DNA of 64,000 nt from Rhodoligotrophos defluvii (GCF_005281615.1 NZ_SZZM01000002.1:1-64000), one strand, 5' to 3'. Positions 39,466 through 50,082 are shown, numbered from the stretch's first letter. Translations and numbers: made by a program. The notes: generated by a model from the sequence alone, not told the origin.

Positions 39466-40170
39466 TCAGAGCACCGGCGGTCGCTCGGCCGTGCGAACCG
39501 CCACCTCGCCCTTGGCCCGCCGCGAGCGGTTGACGAAGCGCTCCAGGCGGTTCACCCCATAGGCCGCGATCAGGCTCACCACCAGCAGGATGATGGCGGC
39601 CGCCGTGTAAGGTTCGTTGTAGCGATAGGTCTGACCCGCGATGTTGTTGGCCGCGCCGAACACGTCGATGACGGTGATCGCGGCGAGCAGCGGCGTCTCC
39701 TTGAACAGCCCGATGAGGAAATTGCCGAGCGGCGGCAGCATGGGCGGCAGCGCTTGCGGCAGGATCACCTTGGCCCAGGTCACCGGCCAGGCAAGGCCAA
39801 GCGCCTTGGCCGCCTCCCACTGGCCGCGGGGAATGGCTTCGATCCCGGCGCGGTAGACCTCGGCCAGATAAGCGCCGATATGCAGGCCCAGCACCAAAAT
39901 GCCGGTGGTGAGCGCGCCGAAGCGCACCCCATAGGCCGGCAGCACGTAGAACACGAAATAGAGCTGCACCAGGAGCGGCGTGCAGCGCATGACAGCGATA
40001 TAGCCGTCGCAGAACCGGCGCAGCAGCGGCAGCCCCGAGCGGCGGCCGAGCGCCAGCAGCAGCCCCACCACCAGCGCGATCGCAAATCCGCCGAGGGTCG
40101 CCTGGATGGTGACGACCAGGCCCCGCAGCAGCTCCGGCAGGATCTCGCCCATGAACCGCCAATCGATCAT
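39466..40170 (-). CDS. ehuD: amino-acid-type ABC permease, EhuD-like
   Basis: The 234-residue inner-membrane permease belongs to the polar amino acid family. It has several hydrophobic helices, the loop YRAGIEAIPRGQWEAAKALG (the EAA coupling segment) and FKETPLLAAITVIDVF. The ATGA overlap with the upstream permease shows translational coupling. Its C-terminus is basic (RFVNRSRRAKGE). The ectoine assignment rests on the binding protein in the same operon. General polar amino acid transport is the alternative. Confidence 0.75.
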   Translation of the reverse strand: MIDWRFMGEILPELLRGLVVTIQATLGGFAIALVVGLLLALGRRSGLPLLRRFCDGYIAVMRCTPLLVQLYFVFYVLPAYGVRFGALTTGILVLGLHIGAYLAEVYRAGIEAIPRGQWEAAKALGLAWPVTWAKVILPQALPPMLPPLGNFLIGLFKETPLLAAITVIDVFGAANNIAGQTYRYNEPYTAAAIILLVVSLIAAYGVNRLERFVNRSRRAKGEVAVRTAERPPVL

Positions 40171-40835
40171 GCCGGGCTCCCGCGGAACCGCGCGGCACGC
40201 TTCTCCAGCATCCGCACCACCCAGGTGAGCGGATAGGCCATGGCGAAGTAGATGAGCAGCACCAGGCCCCACACCGTGAAGGGCATGCCGGTGGTGACCA
40301 CCATCTGCCGCCCGGCGAAGGTGAGCTCGGTTATGGTGATCAGCGACACCAGGGATGATGCCTTGATCAGGTCGATGAGCATGTTGCCGAAGGAGGGCAG
40401 CATGATCACGAAGGCCTGCGGCAGCACCACCAGGAAATAGGCCTGCAGCTTGCTCATGCCCAGGGCGGCGGCCGCCTCGTGCTGGCCTCGCGCCACGGCT
40501 TCGAGGCCGCTGCGCACCACCTCGGAGCCGAAGGCCGAGAAGTTCATGGCAAGGCCCACCACTGCCGTGGTGGTGGGAGAAAGGCTCACCCCGAAGCTCG
40601 GCAAAATGAAGAACAGATAGAACAGCTGCACGATGGCCGAGGTGCCGCGAAACACCTCCACATAGGCAACCGTCAGCAGCCGCAGCGGCGTCCATGGGGC
40701 CGCACGCGCCGCGGCCACCAGGAACGAGAGCACCAGCGCCAGCACCGCCGCCAAGGCGGTGATCTTGAGCGTGACCGCAGCCCCCTTCAGGAGCTGCGGC
40801 AGCACCACGGCAACGCTTTCACCGATGTCGAGCAC
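40167..40835 (-). CDS. ehuC: amino-acid-type ABC permease, EhuC-like
   Basis: The 222-residue permease pairs with the one downstream. It shows VEVFRGTSAIVQLFYLFFIL, EVVRSGLEAVARGQHEAAAALG (coupling loop) and IKASSLVSLITITELTF, as in the HisM/EhuC group. It begins six bases after the binding-protein gene, in one leftward operon. No ATP-binding subunit follows ehuD, so the complex must borrow an ATPase encoded elsewhere. Confidence 0.77.
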   Translation of the reverse strand: MLDIGESVAVVLPQLLKGAAVTLKITALAAVLALVLSFLVAAARAAPWTPLRLLTVAYVEVFRGTSAIVQLFYLFFILPSFGVSLSPTTTAVVGLAMNFSAFGSEVVRSGLEAVARGQHEAAAALGMSKLQAYFLVVLPQAFVIMLPSFGNMLIDLIKASSLVSLITITELTFAGRQMVVTTGMPFTVWGLVLLIYFAMAYPLTWVVRMLEKRAARFRGSPA

Positions 40836-40841
40836 GCGGGC

Positions 40842-41717
40842 TCAGGCCGCTTTGCAGAGACGCTCGGCAGTGTCCTCGGCCGTCGGCAGCTCGTCCTTGC
40901 CGTAACCGTATTTGGCGATGATCTCCAAGAGCTTGCCCGAGGCCAGCATCTTGGCAATCTCGGCATCCAGCACCTGCTTGAGATCGGTGTCGGCCTTGCG
41001 CAGCCCCATGGCGGAATAGCCATATTGCGGCTTGCCGTCCGGCCCGACCATTTGATGGAAGGGCTCGACCCGCTCCACCGCCGGATCATTGGCGGTCTTG
41101 AGCAGATCGCCCAGCTCGAGGCCGGGGAAGTAGATCACGTCGGATCGGTTCGCCTTGAGGCCGGCCAGCGCCTCGGTGGCATTGGCATAGAGCACGACCC
41201 GGTCCTTCGGCACGCCGGCCTGCTCCAGCTCGCCGACCTGGGCCGAGCCATTCTGCGTGCCCACGATCACGTCCGGGTTCTTGACCACGTCCGCGACGCT
41301 GTGCACGCCCTTCGGGTTGCCCTTGAGCGCAACGAAGCCATAGCCCGCACGCGTCACCGGATTGGTGAAGATGATGGCCTGGCAGCGCGGCGGCGTGATG
41401 TACATGCCCGCGCCGATGATATCGAACCGGTTGGCGTTGAGGCCCGGGATCATGGCGCTGAATTCCACGATCTCGGCCTGCATCTCCTTCACCCCGTGCG
41501 GCTCCAGTGCCGCCTGGATCAGATCGGGCACTGCGCCGACGAGCTTGCCGTTCGTGTCGACGAAGCCATACGGCCGCTCATTGGCGATGCCCACCGAAAC
41601 CTTGCCAGTGCGCTTTATGCGTTCGAGCGTCGTCTCCGCGCGGGCCAAAGACGGCAGAACCAGCGCCGATGCCAAGGAAAGGCTCGCACCCAGCAGGTGC
41701 CGACGAGTGACCGACAT
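40842..41717 (-). CDS. ehuB: periplasmic solute-binding protein, ectoine EhuB-like
   Basis: The 291-residue protein has a twin-arginine-type start (SVTRRHLLGASLSLASALV) and then a family 3 solute-binding domain. VSVGIANERPYGFVDTNGK, EIVEFSAMIPGLNANRFDII and AGMYITPPRCQAIIFTNPV closely resemble EhuB from ectoine transporters as I know them. Ectoine or hydroxyectoine is therefore the likely ligand; a polar amino acid is the alternative. It is the first gene of the operon. A TATAAT on the minus strand at 41732-41737 lies just upstream but too near the ATG to be certain. Confidence 0.78.
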   Translation of the reverse strand: MSVTRRHLLGASLSLASALVLPSLARAETTLERIKRTGKVSVGIANERPYGFVDTNGKLVGAVPDLIQAALEPHGVKEMQAEIVEFSAMIPGLNANRFDIIGAGMYITPPRCQAIIFTNPVTRAGYGFVALKGNPKGVHSVADVVKNPDVIVGTQNGSAQVGELEQAGVPKDRVVLYANATEALAGLKANRSDVIYFPGLELGDLLKTANDPAVERVEPFHQMVGPDGKPQYGYSAMGLRKADTDLKQVLDAEIAKMLASGKLLEIIAKYGYGKDELPTAEDTAERLCKAA

Positions 41718-41810
41718 GATGATTGCTCCCCATTATAAGCTTTAAGGCTCCTTGACGCCGGCAGGAATGACGTGTCCTGATCGCCGCCAACGCACTGCAG
41801 CATAGAGCAA

Positions 41811-42767
41811 ATGAGCGCCGCCATGAATGCCGGAATGCAAAGATCCGAGATTTCCTTCCCCTACCCCGCCCTGGCCGGCTGGCGGTGGCCTGCCGTCGTC
41901 TTCACCGGCCGGAGGCCCGGCCCGAAACTGGCGGTGATCGCCGGCATCCACGTGAACGAGACGTCCAGCATCGAGGCGGTCATCCGCCTGCAGCGGCTGA
42001 TCAGGCCCGAGGATCTCAGCGGCGAGATCCGCATCATTCCGGTCGTGAACCTGCCCGCCGTGCCGCATCGCTCGCAATATATCTGTCCGATCGACGGGAA
42101 GAACATCAATTTCAGCTTTCCCGGACGCCCGGACGGCACCTTTTCCGAGCAGCTCGCCTGGGCCCTCCTCGACGACTGGGCCAGGGACGCCGATTGCTTC
42201 ATCGACCTGCATGGCGGCGACCTCTGCGAGAACGTCGCGCATTTCACGGTGGCCCAGCAGATCGGCGACGAGGCCTTCGACAGACGCAACGTGGAGATCG
42301 CGGCTTGCTTCGATGCGGAGCTGATCGTGCGGCTCGCCCCCTCGCACCTGGAAAAGCCCGGCCGCAGCTGCACCGGGCGTGCGACGCGCCGGCAGCACGC
42401 GGCCTTCGCCGAGGCCGGCCGCATCGGCATCATCGAAGAGCGCAATGTCGAGTTTCACCTGAATGGCGTGCTGCGCGTCGCGCAGCTCCTCGGCATGATC
42501 ACCTCGGCCCCGCCCAAGTCCCGCGCGCCGGTCTTCGTCGACGAATATCTATGGATCCCCGCGCCCCACGACGGCTTCTACCGCTATCACGTAAATCCGG
42601 GCCAGAAAGTCGAGCAGGGCCAGGTGTTGGCGGTGGCCGAGAACACCTATGGCGACCGGCTCGGTGACGTGCGCGCGCCCGTTTCCGGCTATATCCTCTG
42701 GAGCCTCACCCACGCCTTCGTCATGAAGGACAGCTTCGTCATGGGGCTGGGCAAGCCCGCGGCTTGA
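41811..42767 (+). CDS. succinylglutamate desuccinylase/aspartoacylase family protein (DoeB-like)
   Basis: The 318-residue zinc hydrolase should cut an N-acyl group from an amino acid. Zinc ligands His47 and Glu50 sit in GIHVNETSS and a third ligand is His134 in FIDLHGGD. The C-terminal part (about 240-318) is a biotinyl-lipoyl-like beta-domain (PGQKVEQGQVLAVAE). Ectoine degradation uses such an enzyme (DoeB, N-acetyl-diaminobutyrate deacetylase), and the divergent Ehu-like genes support this. It is back-to-back with the methyltransferase gene, with no base between their stop codons. Confidence 0.85.
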   Translation: MSAAMNAGMQRSEISFPYPALAGWRWPAVVFTGRRPGPKLAVIAGIHVNETSSIEAVIRLQRLIRPEDLSGEIRIIPVVNLPAVPHRSQYICPIDGKNINFSFPGRPDGTFSEQLAWALLDDWARDADCFIDLHGGDLCENVAHFTVAQQIGDEAFDRRNVEIAACFDAELIVRLAPSHLEKPGRSCTGRATRRQHAAFAEAGRIGIIEERNVEFHLNGVLRVAQLLGMITSAPPKSRAPVFVDEYLWIPAPHDGFYRYHVNPGQKVEQGQVLAVAENTYGDRLGDVRAPVSGYILWSLTHAFVMKDSFVMGLGKPAA

Positions 42768-43583
42768 TCACGCCCGCGCCATGAACAGGAAATAGCCGAT
42801 CGTGCAGAACAGGTTTTGCTGCGCGTGAAGGCCGGCCAGTCCTGCGCGCCATTCCGCAAGCTCGTCCGCCGTGATCTTGCCGTCCCGCTGCGCCGTCTCG
42901 CCGGCCTGAGTGAAGTAGTTCGCCGCCAGGTCCTGCGGGATGACCAGCACGCGCGTTTCGAGGGAAATATCCGCAAAGCCCGCCTGGGCGAGCATCTCGG
43001 TGAGCCGACCCGGCAGCCAGCTATGCCGCACCGCCACGTCGCATTCGTGGGCCAGCACCCGCCGAACCAGATCGCGGTTCGGCAGGTTGACGGACGTGAG
43101 CGTCAGGTCGGGCTCGATCACCGCGATCTCGGCGCCTGGCCGCGCCACCCGCTTCATCTCCCTGAGGACCGCTGCCGGATCATCGATATAGATCAGCAGC
43201 CGCTCGGCGCGCACCACATCGAACTGACCGTCGCCATACGGCAAGGCCGTGGCATCCCCGGCCTCATAGGCAATGGACAGCCCCTGGCGCTCGGCCCGGC
43301 GCCTTGCTTCGGCGATGAAGCCCTCGCTCTTGTCGATGCCGCATACCCGTCCGGCGGAGCCGACCGCCTGCACCAGGCGCTCCGTCTCCAGGCCGAAGCC
43401 GCAGCCCACGTCCAGCACCGATGTGCCCTTGTTTATCCGCGCCCGGGCGAGCGCTTTCAGCGCCTGCAGCTGCGGAATGGCATCGAAGCTTTCCAGAGCC
43501 GCTATGTAGGTTGCAAGCGCATGAGCATCATCCACATCGGTGAATGTCTGCAGCGCGACGTCCTGCTTATCCATTTCCGTCAT
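42768..43583 (-). CDS. class I SAM-dependent methyltransferase
   Basis: The 271-residue protein has motif I VLDVGCGFGLETERLV, motif II-like FDVVRAERLLIYIDDP and a post-motif with GAEIAVIEPDL. It fits the UbiE/Coq5-like small-molecule group, but the substrate is unknown. The start at 43583 (MTEMDKQD) or 43574 are equally good. A longer frame upstream is rejected for lack of similarity. An EF-hand-like end (DGKITADELAEW) is a curiosity within the C-terminus. Confidence 0.85.
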   Translation of the reverse strand: MTEMDKQDVALQTFTDVDDAHALATYIAALESFDAIPQLQALKALARARINKGTSVLDVGCGFGLETERLVQAVGSAGRVCGIDKSEGFIAEARRRAERQGLSIAYEAGDATALPYGDGQFDVVRAERLLIYIDDPAAVLREMKRVARPGAEIAVIEPDLTLTSVNLPNRDLVRRVLAHECDVAVRHSWLPGRLTEMLAQAGFADISLETRVLVIPQDLAANYFTQAGETAQRDGKITADELAEWRAGLAGLHAQQNLFCTIGYFLFMARA

Positions 43584-43783
43584 TCCCGATCGCCCGCGAG
43601 TCCAGCAAGAGCCAGGCTGCCGGAATGTGCAAGAAAAATTAGCGAAAATTTCGAGAAGCCGTTGGCCGAAACCGAGAGGCCTCGTAGAGTCCGACGCCTT
43701 GCCCGCAAGGGCGGCCTTCCGCGGCGGGCCTGCGGATGTTTGCGCATCTGTCGAATGATCAGAGGACCCAGGGAGTGTCAAAC

Positions 43784-44143
43784 ATGTTTCGGCTTAAGCA
43801 TGCGTTGTTCGTCTGCTTGGGGCTGGCTGCCGCGTCCGCGTCCGCACAGGCCTATATGAGCACCATCCAAATGGGCGACATGCAGTTTGCCGCGCCCGAA
43901 TTCGCCGTGCTCGACCGCTGCCTGGAGGCAGCCGGAATGCCGGCCGATCTCGAGAAGCGCTTCTTCGACGCGATCAATTATTCCTGCCCCGGCGATCCCT
44001 CGCAGATGGCAGAGATCAAGTCCTCGTGGGACCAGGCCAAGGCCGCCGGCGGCGAATGCCCGCCCGCCGAGAGCCTCGGCGAGCGCTATGAGGCAGCGAA
44101 GGCGGAAATCGAAAAGCTGATCATTGAAGCGGATTGCAATTAG
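43784..44143 (+). CDS. secreted hypothetical protein
   Basis: The 119-residue product starts at 43784 behind GGGAG. A signal peptide (MFRLKHALFVCLGLAAASAS) precedes a mature region of about 97 residues with four cysteines (DRC, SCP, ECP and the C-terminal DCN). It has two helices (LEKRFFDAINYSC and RYEAAKAEIEKLIIEA). I do not recognise a family. It stands alone, convergent with the DUF6766 gene. Confidence 0.66.
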   Translation: MFRLKHALFVCLGLAAASASAQAYMSTIQMGDMQFAAPEFAVLDRCLEAAGMPADLEKRFFDAINYSCPGDPSQMAEIKSSWDQAKAAGGECPPAESLGERYEAAKAEIEKLIIEADCN

Positions 44144-44170
44144 CGCGCGGGCCCAGCCGCAAAGCACCAC

Positions 44171-44593
44171 CTAGCCCTTTGGTGGCTGGCCGTCCTGCAG
44201 CTCCTGCACATAGATGTGGTCCGTATGCCGGCCGGCATAGCCGCTGTCGATGTTGTCGATGATGCGGTCGGCGTCGCGCTCCACGGCACGCAGAATGGCG
44301 TCGATCTTGGCCTCCATGCGATCGTCGCCTTCCTTCGATTGCGGCGAGCCGACATAGAACAGAAAGGCCAGGCCACCGACCTGCCAGAGCAGCTGCAGGA
44401 ACTCCGACTGCCAGTTCTCCAGCGTGTCGCGCAGCATTTGAATGGTATATTGCGTCACCTCGACCGGCTGCCCATGAGCGCTCTGCTCGTCCACATAGGA
44501 AAACCAGCCGAAGATCCAATGGCCGGTCAGCGTGATGAGAAATAGTGCGAGCGTGATCCAACCGTAGCTATAGTCTCTCCAGACAGACCGCAT
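44171..44593 (-). CDS. DUF6766-type small membrane protein
   Basis: The 140-residue product starts at 44593 behind GGAGAGG. It has two membrane segments (about 11-31 and 66-84), and between them ENWQSEFLQLLWQVGGLAFL, which with the following GSPQSKE is the family hallmark. The C-terminal half is charged. The function is unknown. The longer frame upstream, which runs under the gene at 44772, is discounted. Confidence 0.82.
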   Translation of the reverse strand: MRSVWRDYSYGWITLALFLITLTGHWIFGWFSYVDEQSAHGQPVEVTQYTIQMLRDTLENWQSEFLQLLWQVGGLAFLFYVGSPQSKEGDDRMEAKIDAILRAVERDADRIIDNIDSGYAGRHTDHIYVQELQDGQPPKG

Positions 44594-44771
44594 GGTCCTC
44601 TCCTTGAGGATAGCGCACGTAAGCTTCGCCACTGCAATCAACACGGATGAGGCCAGGTTGGATCCGCGCGACGGGGCAGGCACGGCGCCCGGAACAGCAC
44701 GACGCTGAAATCGTTGTCGTCGAGCCACGCTTCCCTTTACCATCGGGGCGCGAGCCAGACGGGAGGTCGCG

Positions 44772-45080
44772 ATGAGCGAGAACAGAAGTCCCGACGAACG
44801 TGCCAGCCCCAATACCGATATTCTCCGTGCCGCGATCGATGCCGGTCGGACCCGGGACAAGGTTGCAGGGCCGGATCCTGCCGCAGCGCCGCTCGGCACG
44901 GACGACGAGGCTGGCGGCGCGCCGGCCAGCCCGGCCGAAGTCGAGATCGCCCTCAGGAACGAAGCCGGGCGAGCGGCCTCGGAACCTGAACGCACGGGCC
45001 TGAACAAGGTCTGGCCCTGGCTGCTGGCGGTGCTGGTCGTGATCGCTATCTTCGCATTGCTGCTGGCTATTTCGGTTTGA
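44772..45080 (+). CDS. hypothetical protein with C-terminal membrane anchor
   Basis: The 102-residue product has a GGGAGG site upstream. Its first 78 residues are polar, Ala/Asp/Pro-rich and probably disordered. The last 22 (VWPWLLAVLVVIAIFALLLA) form one membrane helix. I do not recognise a family. It lies 22 bases before the second cyclase gene on the same strand and may be co-transcribed with it. Confidence 0.66.
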   Translation: MSENRSPDERASPNTDILRAAIDAGRTRDKVAGPDPAAAPLGTDDEAGGAPASPAEVEIALRNEAGRAASEPERTGLNKVWPWLLAVLVVIAIFALLLAISV

Positions 45081-45102
45081 ACTCCAAGAGGGCCGCTCCC
45101 AC

Positions 45103-46404
45103 ATGCCCCAAGGCGCAGGCGTAGGCGAAAGCATGAGCATGGACGAGCCGACCCAGCACGAGATCCAGCGTTGGCTGGTGACCGCAAGCCTCTCCGGCAG
45201 ACCGGAGGTGGAGCTCATGCGCGGCTTTTGCGACAGGTGCAGATCCCACGGGCTGCCTCTCTCCCGCGGTCTCATTTTCATCGACACTCTGCATCCCATC
45301 TTCGAGGGTCGGGGCGTGCGCTGGGACGAGCACGGCCTCAGCGAGGCGGAGCTCATCGAATACGGCCGCACCAATGAGGGCGAGGCTGCCGCCAACTGGC
45401 GGCGTACGCCGTTCTACTGGCTGCTGGAGAACGGCAAGCCGGACGTTCAGCTCAGGCTCGACGGCGCGCTGCCGATGCCCTCGACCATGCTGGCTGATCT
45501 CGCGGCGCAGGGCCACGTGGACTACTTCGCCTGTGTGCACCGGCTGGAAAGCGAGACCACCATCGGCGAGATGGACTGCGTCTATTCCCACTGGACGACG
45601 CGGCGGCCGGAAGGTTTCTCAGACATTCACATCAAGGCGCTGCGCAACCTCGTGCCGGCGCTGGCGCTGGCGATCAAATCGGCGGCGCTTGCCAAGATCG
45701 CGGACACACTGGCGCACGTCTATCTCGGGCGCGATGCCGGCCAGCGGGTCCTCAGCGGCCGCATTCTCCGCGGCGTGGCCGATCCCATCAATGCGATCCT
45801 CTGGTTCTCCGACCTGCGAGGCTATACCGCCATCAGCGACAGCGCCGATCCGGCCGAGCTCATCCCTCTGCTCAATGACTACGCGGAGGCCGCGATCACC
45901 GCCATCTGCAATGCCGGCGGCGACGTGCTCAAGCTGATCGGCGATGGCGTGCTTGCCATCTTCAACGAGGCCGATGCGTCCGACGCCGCTCGCGCGGCCC
46001 TTCGCGCCGAGCGCGAATTCCGCAACCGGATTGCTGACTTGGCAAGCCGCCGCACGAGCGAAGGGCGGCCCACCACGACCGCCTATGTGGCGCTCCACAG
46101 CGGGACCATGTTCTTCGGCAATATCGGCAGCCACGAGCGGCTCGACTTCACGGTGGTCGGGCCGGCCGTGAACGAGGCGAGCCGCATCCTGTCCATGTGC
46201 CGCTCGGTCGACCGGGATCTGCTCGTCTCGACCGAATTCCAGGCGCTGCTGGACCCGGTGGCCCAGGCCCAGTTCGTCTCCGTCGGCCGCTTCGCTCTGC
46301 GCGGCATCACCCGCTCTCAGGAACTGTTCACCCTTGATCCGGCGATCCGCCTGGGGGGCGCCCCGGCGCGCCATTACGAGCGCATGCTGGCGCAGACAGG
46401 CTGA
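45103..46404 (+). CDS. class III adenylate/guanylate cyclase (second paralogue)
   Basis: The 433-residue protein mirrors the cyclase at 15515-16783. It has an N-terminal domain (about 1-225) with GLPLSRGLIFIDTLHPIFEG and VDYFACVHRLESE, and a cyclase domain (about 228-400) with metal ligands D237 in LWFSDLRGYT and D281 in KLIGDGVLAIFN. VALHSGTMFFGNIGSHERLD and PAVNEASRI complete the core. No membrane segment is seen. The start at 45103 has AGAGGG upstream; the ATGs at 45133 and 45139 are alternatives. Confidence 0.89.
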   Translation: MPQGAGVGESMSMDEPTQHEIQRWLVTASLSGRPEVELMRGFCDRCRSHGLPLSRGLIFIDTLHPIFEGRGVRWDEHGLSEAELIEYGRTNEGEAAANWRRTPFYWLLENGKPDVQLRLDGALPMPSTMLADLAAQGHVDYFACVHRLESETTIGEMDCVYSHWTTRRPEGFSDIHIKALRNLVPALALAIKSAALAKIADTLAHVYLGRDAGQRVLSGRILRGVADPINAILWFSDLRGYTAISDSADPAELIPLLNDYAEAAITAICNAGGDVLKLIGDGVLAIFNEADASDAARAALRAEREFRNRIADLASRRTSEGRPTTTAYVALHSGTMFFGNIGSHERLDFTVVGPAVNEASRILSMCRSVDRDLLVSTEFQALLDPVAQAQFVSVGRFALRGITRSQELFTLDPAIRLGGAPARHYERMLAQTG

Positions 46405-46433
46405 GCACCCCAACCGTCCCCGTATCGATCGGA

Positions 46434-48133
<1,700 letters not shown>

Positions 48134-48179
48134 GGCGCAACCCTCTTTCAGCGTGACCGGGCGCAATCTGGCCCCCGCG

Positions 48180-49946
48180 TCACACCATCATCCGCCCTTC
48201 CTCGGACACCTCGACCTCTCCGAGATCATCGGCCACGTCCTGGCCGAGCAGCATCTCGTTATGCGCCTTGCCCGACGGGATCATCGGGAAGCAATTGGCA
48301 AGGCTCGCCACCCGGCAGTCGAACAGCACGGGCCGTTCCACCTCGATCATCTCGCGGATCGCATCGTCGAGTTCCGACGGCTTGGTGGCGCGGATCCCGT
48401 GGCAGCCGAAGGCATCCGCCAGCTTCACGAAATCCGGCAGGGACTCCGTATAGCTGTGTGACAGCCGGTTGCCGTGCAGCAGCTCCTGCCACTGCCGCAC
48501 CATGCCCATGTACTGGTTGTTCAGGATGAAGATCTTGATCGGCAGTCCGTACTGGATGGCCGTCGACATCTCCTGCATGTTCATCAGCACCGAAGCATCG
48601 CCCGCGATATCGATCACCAGCGCGTTCGGATGGGCCATCTGCACGCCGATCGCCGCGGGAAGGCCGTAGCCCATGGTGCCGAGCCCGCCGCTGGTCATCC
48701 AGCGGTTGGGCTCCTCGAAGCGGTAGAACTGCGCTGCCCACATCTGGTGCTGCCCCACCTCGGTGGTGATGTAGGTGTCGCGGTCCCTGGTCAGGGTGTA
48801 AAGCCGCTCGATCGCATATTGCGGCATGATCAATTCGTCGTTGTAGCGATATTTCAGGCAGTCCTTGGCGCGCCATCCATCGATCGTCGCCCACCAGTCC
48901 TTGAGCGCCTGCCGGTCGGAGATGGCCGCCTTGGACTTCCAGATCCGGATCATGTCCTCCAGCACATGGGCGCAGTCGCCGACGATCGGGATCTGCACCG
49001 GCACGTTCTTGTTGATTGAGGAGGGATCGATATCCACGTGGATCTTGATGCTGTTCGGCGAGAACGCGTCGAGCCTGCCGGTGATGCGGTCGTCGAAACG
49101 CGCGCCCAGGCAGATCATGACGTCGCAATCGTGCATGGCCATGTTCGCCTCGTATGTCCCATGCATGCCGAGCATGCCCAGCCATTGCGGGCTCGAGGCG
49201 GGGAAGGCGCCCAGCCCCATCAATGTCGACGTCAAGGGAAAGCCGGTCATCCGCGCGAATTCCCGCAAGAGCCGGCTGGCCGCGGGGCCGGAATTCACCA
49301 CACCGCCGCCGGTGTAGAACACCGGGCGCTTTGCGGCAGCCATGACGTCCACGGCCTCGCGGATCTTGCCGAGATCTCCTTTGACCCGCGGCCGGTAGGT
49401 CTTGTGCGCCACGTTCGACGGGCCGGTGTAGCGGCCTTTGGCGAACTGCACGTCCTTCGGAATGTCGACCACCACGGGGCCCGGACGGCCCGAACGGGCC
49501 ACATAGAAGGCCTCGTGCAGGACCCGGGCAAGGTCGTTCACGTCGCGCACCAGCCAGTTGTGCTTGGTGCAAGGCCTCGTGATGCCGACCGTGTCGCATT
49601 CCTGGAACGCATCGCTGCCGATCAGGTGGGTCGGCACCTGTCCGGTGATCACGACCAGCGGGATCGAGTCCATGAGGGCATCGGTCAAGCCGGTCACGGT
49701 GTTGGTGGCGCCGGGCCCCGAGGTTACCAGCACGCAGCCCACCTTGCCCGTCGAGCGGGCATAGCCTTCCGCCGCGTGTGCCGCGCCTTGCTCGTGCCGC
49801 ACCAGGATGTGGCGAAGCTTGTCCTGCTGAAACAGCTCGTCATAGATCGGTAGCACGGCGCCGCCGGGATAGCCGAAGATATGTTCGACACCCTGGTCGA
49901 TCAGGGTTCTTATGACGATTTCAGCCCCGGTCATTTCCTGGGTCAT
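48180..49946 (-). CDS. ilvB: acetolactate synthase large (catalytic) subunit
   Basis: The 588-residue ThDP enzyme makes acetolactate or acetohydroxybutyrate. The start MTQEMTGAEIVIRTLIDQG with GGAG upstream is typical. The catalytic Glu lies in VRHEQGAAHAAEGYAR. The ThDP-Mg site is DIAGDASVLMNMQEM followed by NNQYMGMVRQW; FAD contacts lie in the centre (GMHGTYEANMAMHDCDV). It is the first gene of ilvBNC and is preceded by an attenuator. Also named ilvI. Confidence 0.96.
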   Translation of the reverse strand: MTQEMTGAEIVIRTLIDQGVEHIFGYPGGAVLPIYDELFQQDKLRHILVRHEQGAAHAAEGYARSTGKVGCVLVTSGPGATNTVTGLTDALMDSIPLVVITGQVPTHLIGSDAFQECDTVGITRPCTKHNWLVRDVNDLARVLHEAFYVARSGRPGPVVVDIPKDVQFAKGRYTGPSNVAHKTYRPRVKGDLGKIREAVDVMAAAKRPVFYTGGGVVNSGPAASRLLREFARMTGFPLTSTLMGLGAFPASSPQWLGMLGMHGTYEANMAMHDCDVMICLGARFDDRITGRLDAFSPNSIKIHVDIDPSSINKNVPVQIPIVGDCAHVLEDMIRIWKSKAAISDRQALKDWWATIDGWRAKDCLKYRYNDELIMPQYAIERLYTLTRDRDTYITTEVGQHQMWAAQFYRFEEPNRWMTSGGLGTMGYGLPAAIGVQMAHPNALVIDIAGDASVLMNMQEMSTAIQYGLPIKIFILNNQYMGMVRQWQELLHGNRLSHSYTESLPDFVKLADAFGCHGIRATKPSELDDAIREMIEVERPVLFDCRVASLANCFPMIPSGKAHNEMLLGQDVADDLGEVEVSEEGRMMV

Positions 49947-49975
49947 GGCAAGCTCCACGTTCTTTCGTCGGGCCA

Positions 49976-50002
49976 AATAAAAAAGGGCCTCGAGGGCCCT
50001 TG
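49976..50002 (-). terminator. ilv attenuator terminator
   Basis: On the minus strand AAGGGCC-CTCGA-GGCCCTT is followed by T5A, giving a strong intrinsic terminator. It lies after the leader peptide and about 30 bases before the ilvB start codon. Confidence 0.88.
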
Positions 50003-50055
50003 TCGCGCACGCTCCGGATTTCGGCTCAGCTGCTTGCTGGCCGGGGCGTGCGCGA
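50003..50055 (-). promoter_or_regulatory. alternative pairing segments of the ilv leader
   Basis: TCGCGCACGC (50046-50055, inside the leader peptide just after its Val codons) is perfectly complementary to GCGTGCGCGA (50003-50012), which abuts the terminator stem. A ribosome stalled at the Val codons would cover the first segment. The matching antiterminator pairing is not resolved by eye. Confidence 0.6.
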
Positions 50056-50082
50056 TCCTACTACGAGAATGAGTCCGGTCAT
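50026..50082 (-). CDS. ilv leader peptide
   Basis: The 18-residue frame reads MTGLILVVGSRTPRPASS and stops at 50026. It holds five consecutive branched-chain codons (CTC ATT CTC GTA GTA). It is followed by complementary RNA segments and an intrinsic terminator before ilvB, so it is the sensing element of transcription attenuation. The ribosome-binding site is weak. Scarcity of charged Leu, Ile or Val tRNA would stall the ribosome and allow read-through into ilvBNC. Confidence 0.86.
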   Translation of the reverse strand: MTGLILVVGSRTPRPASS

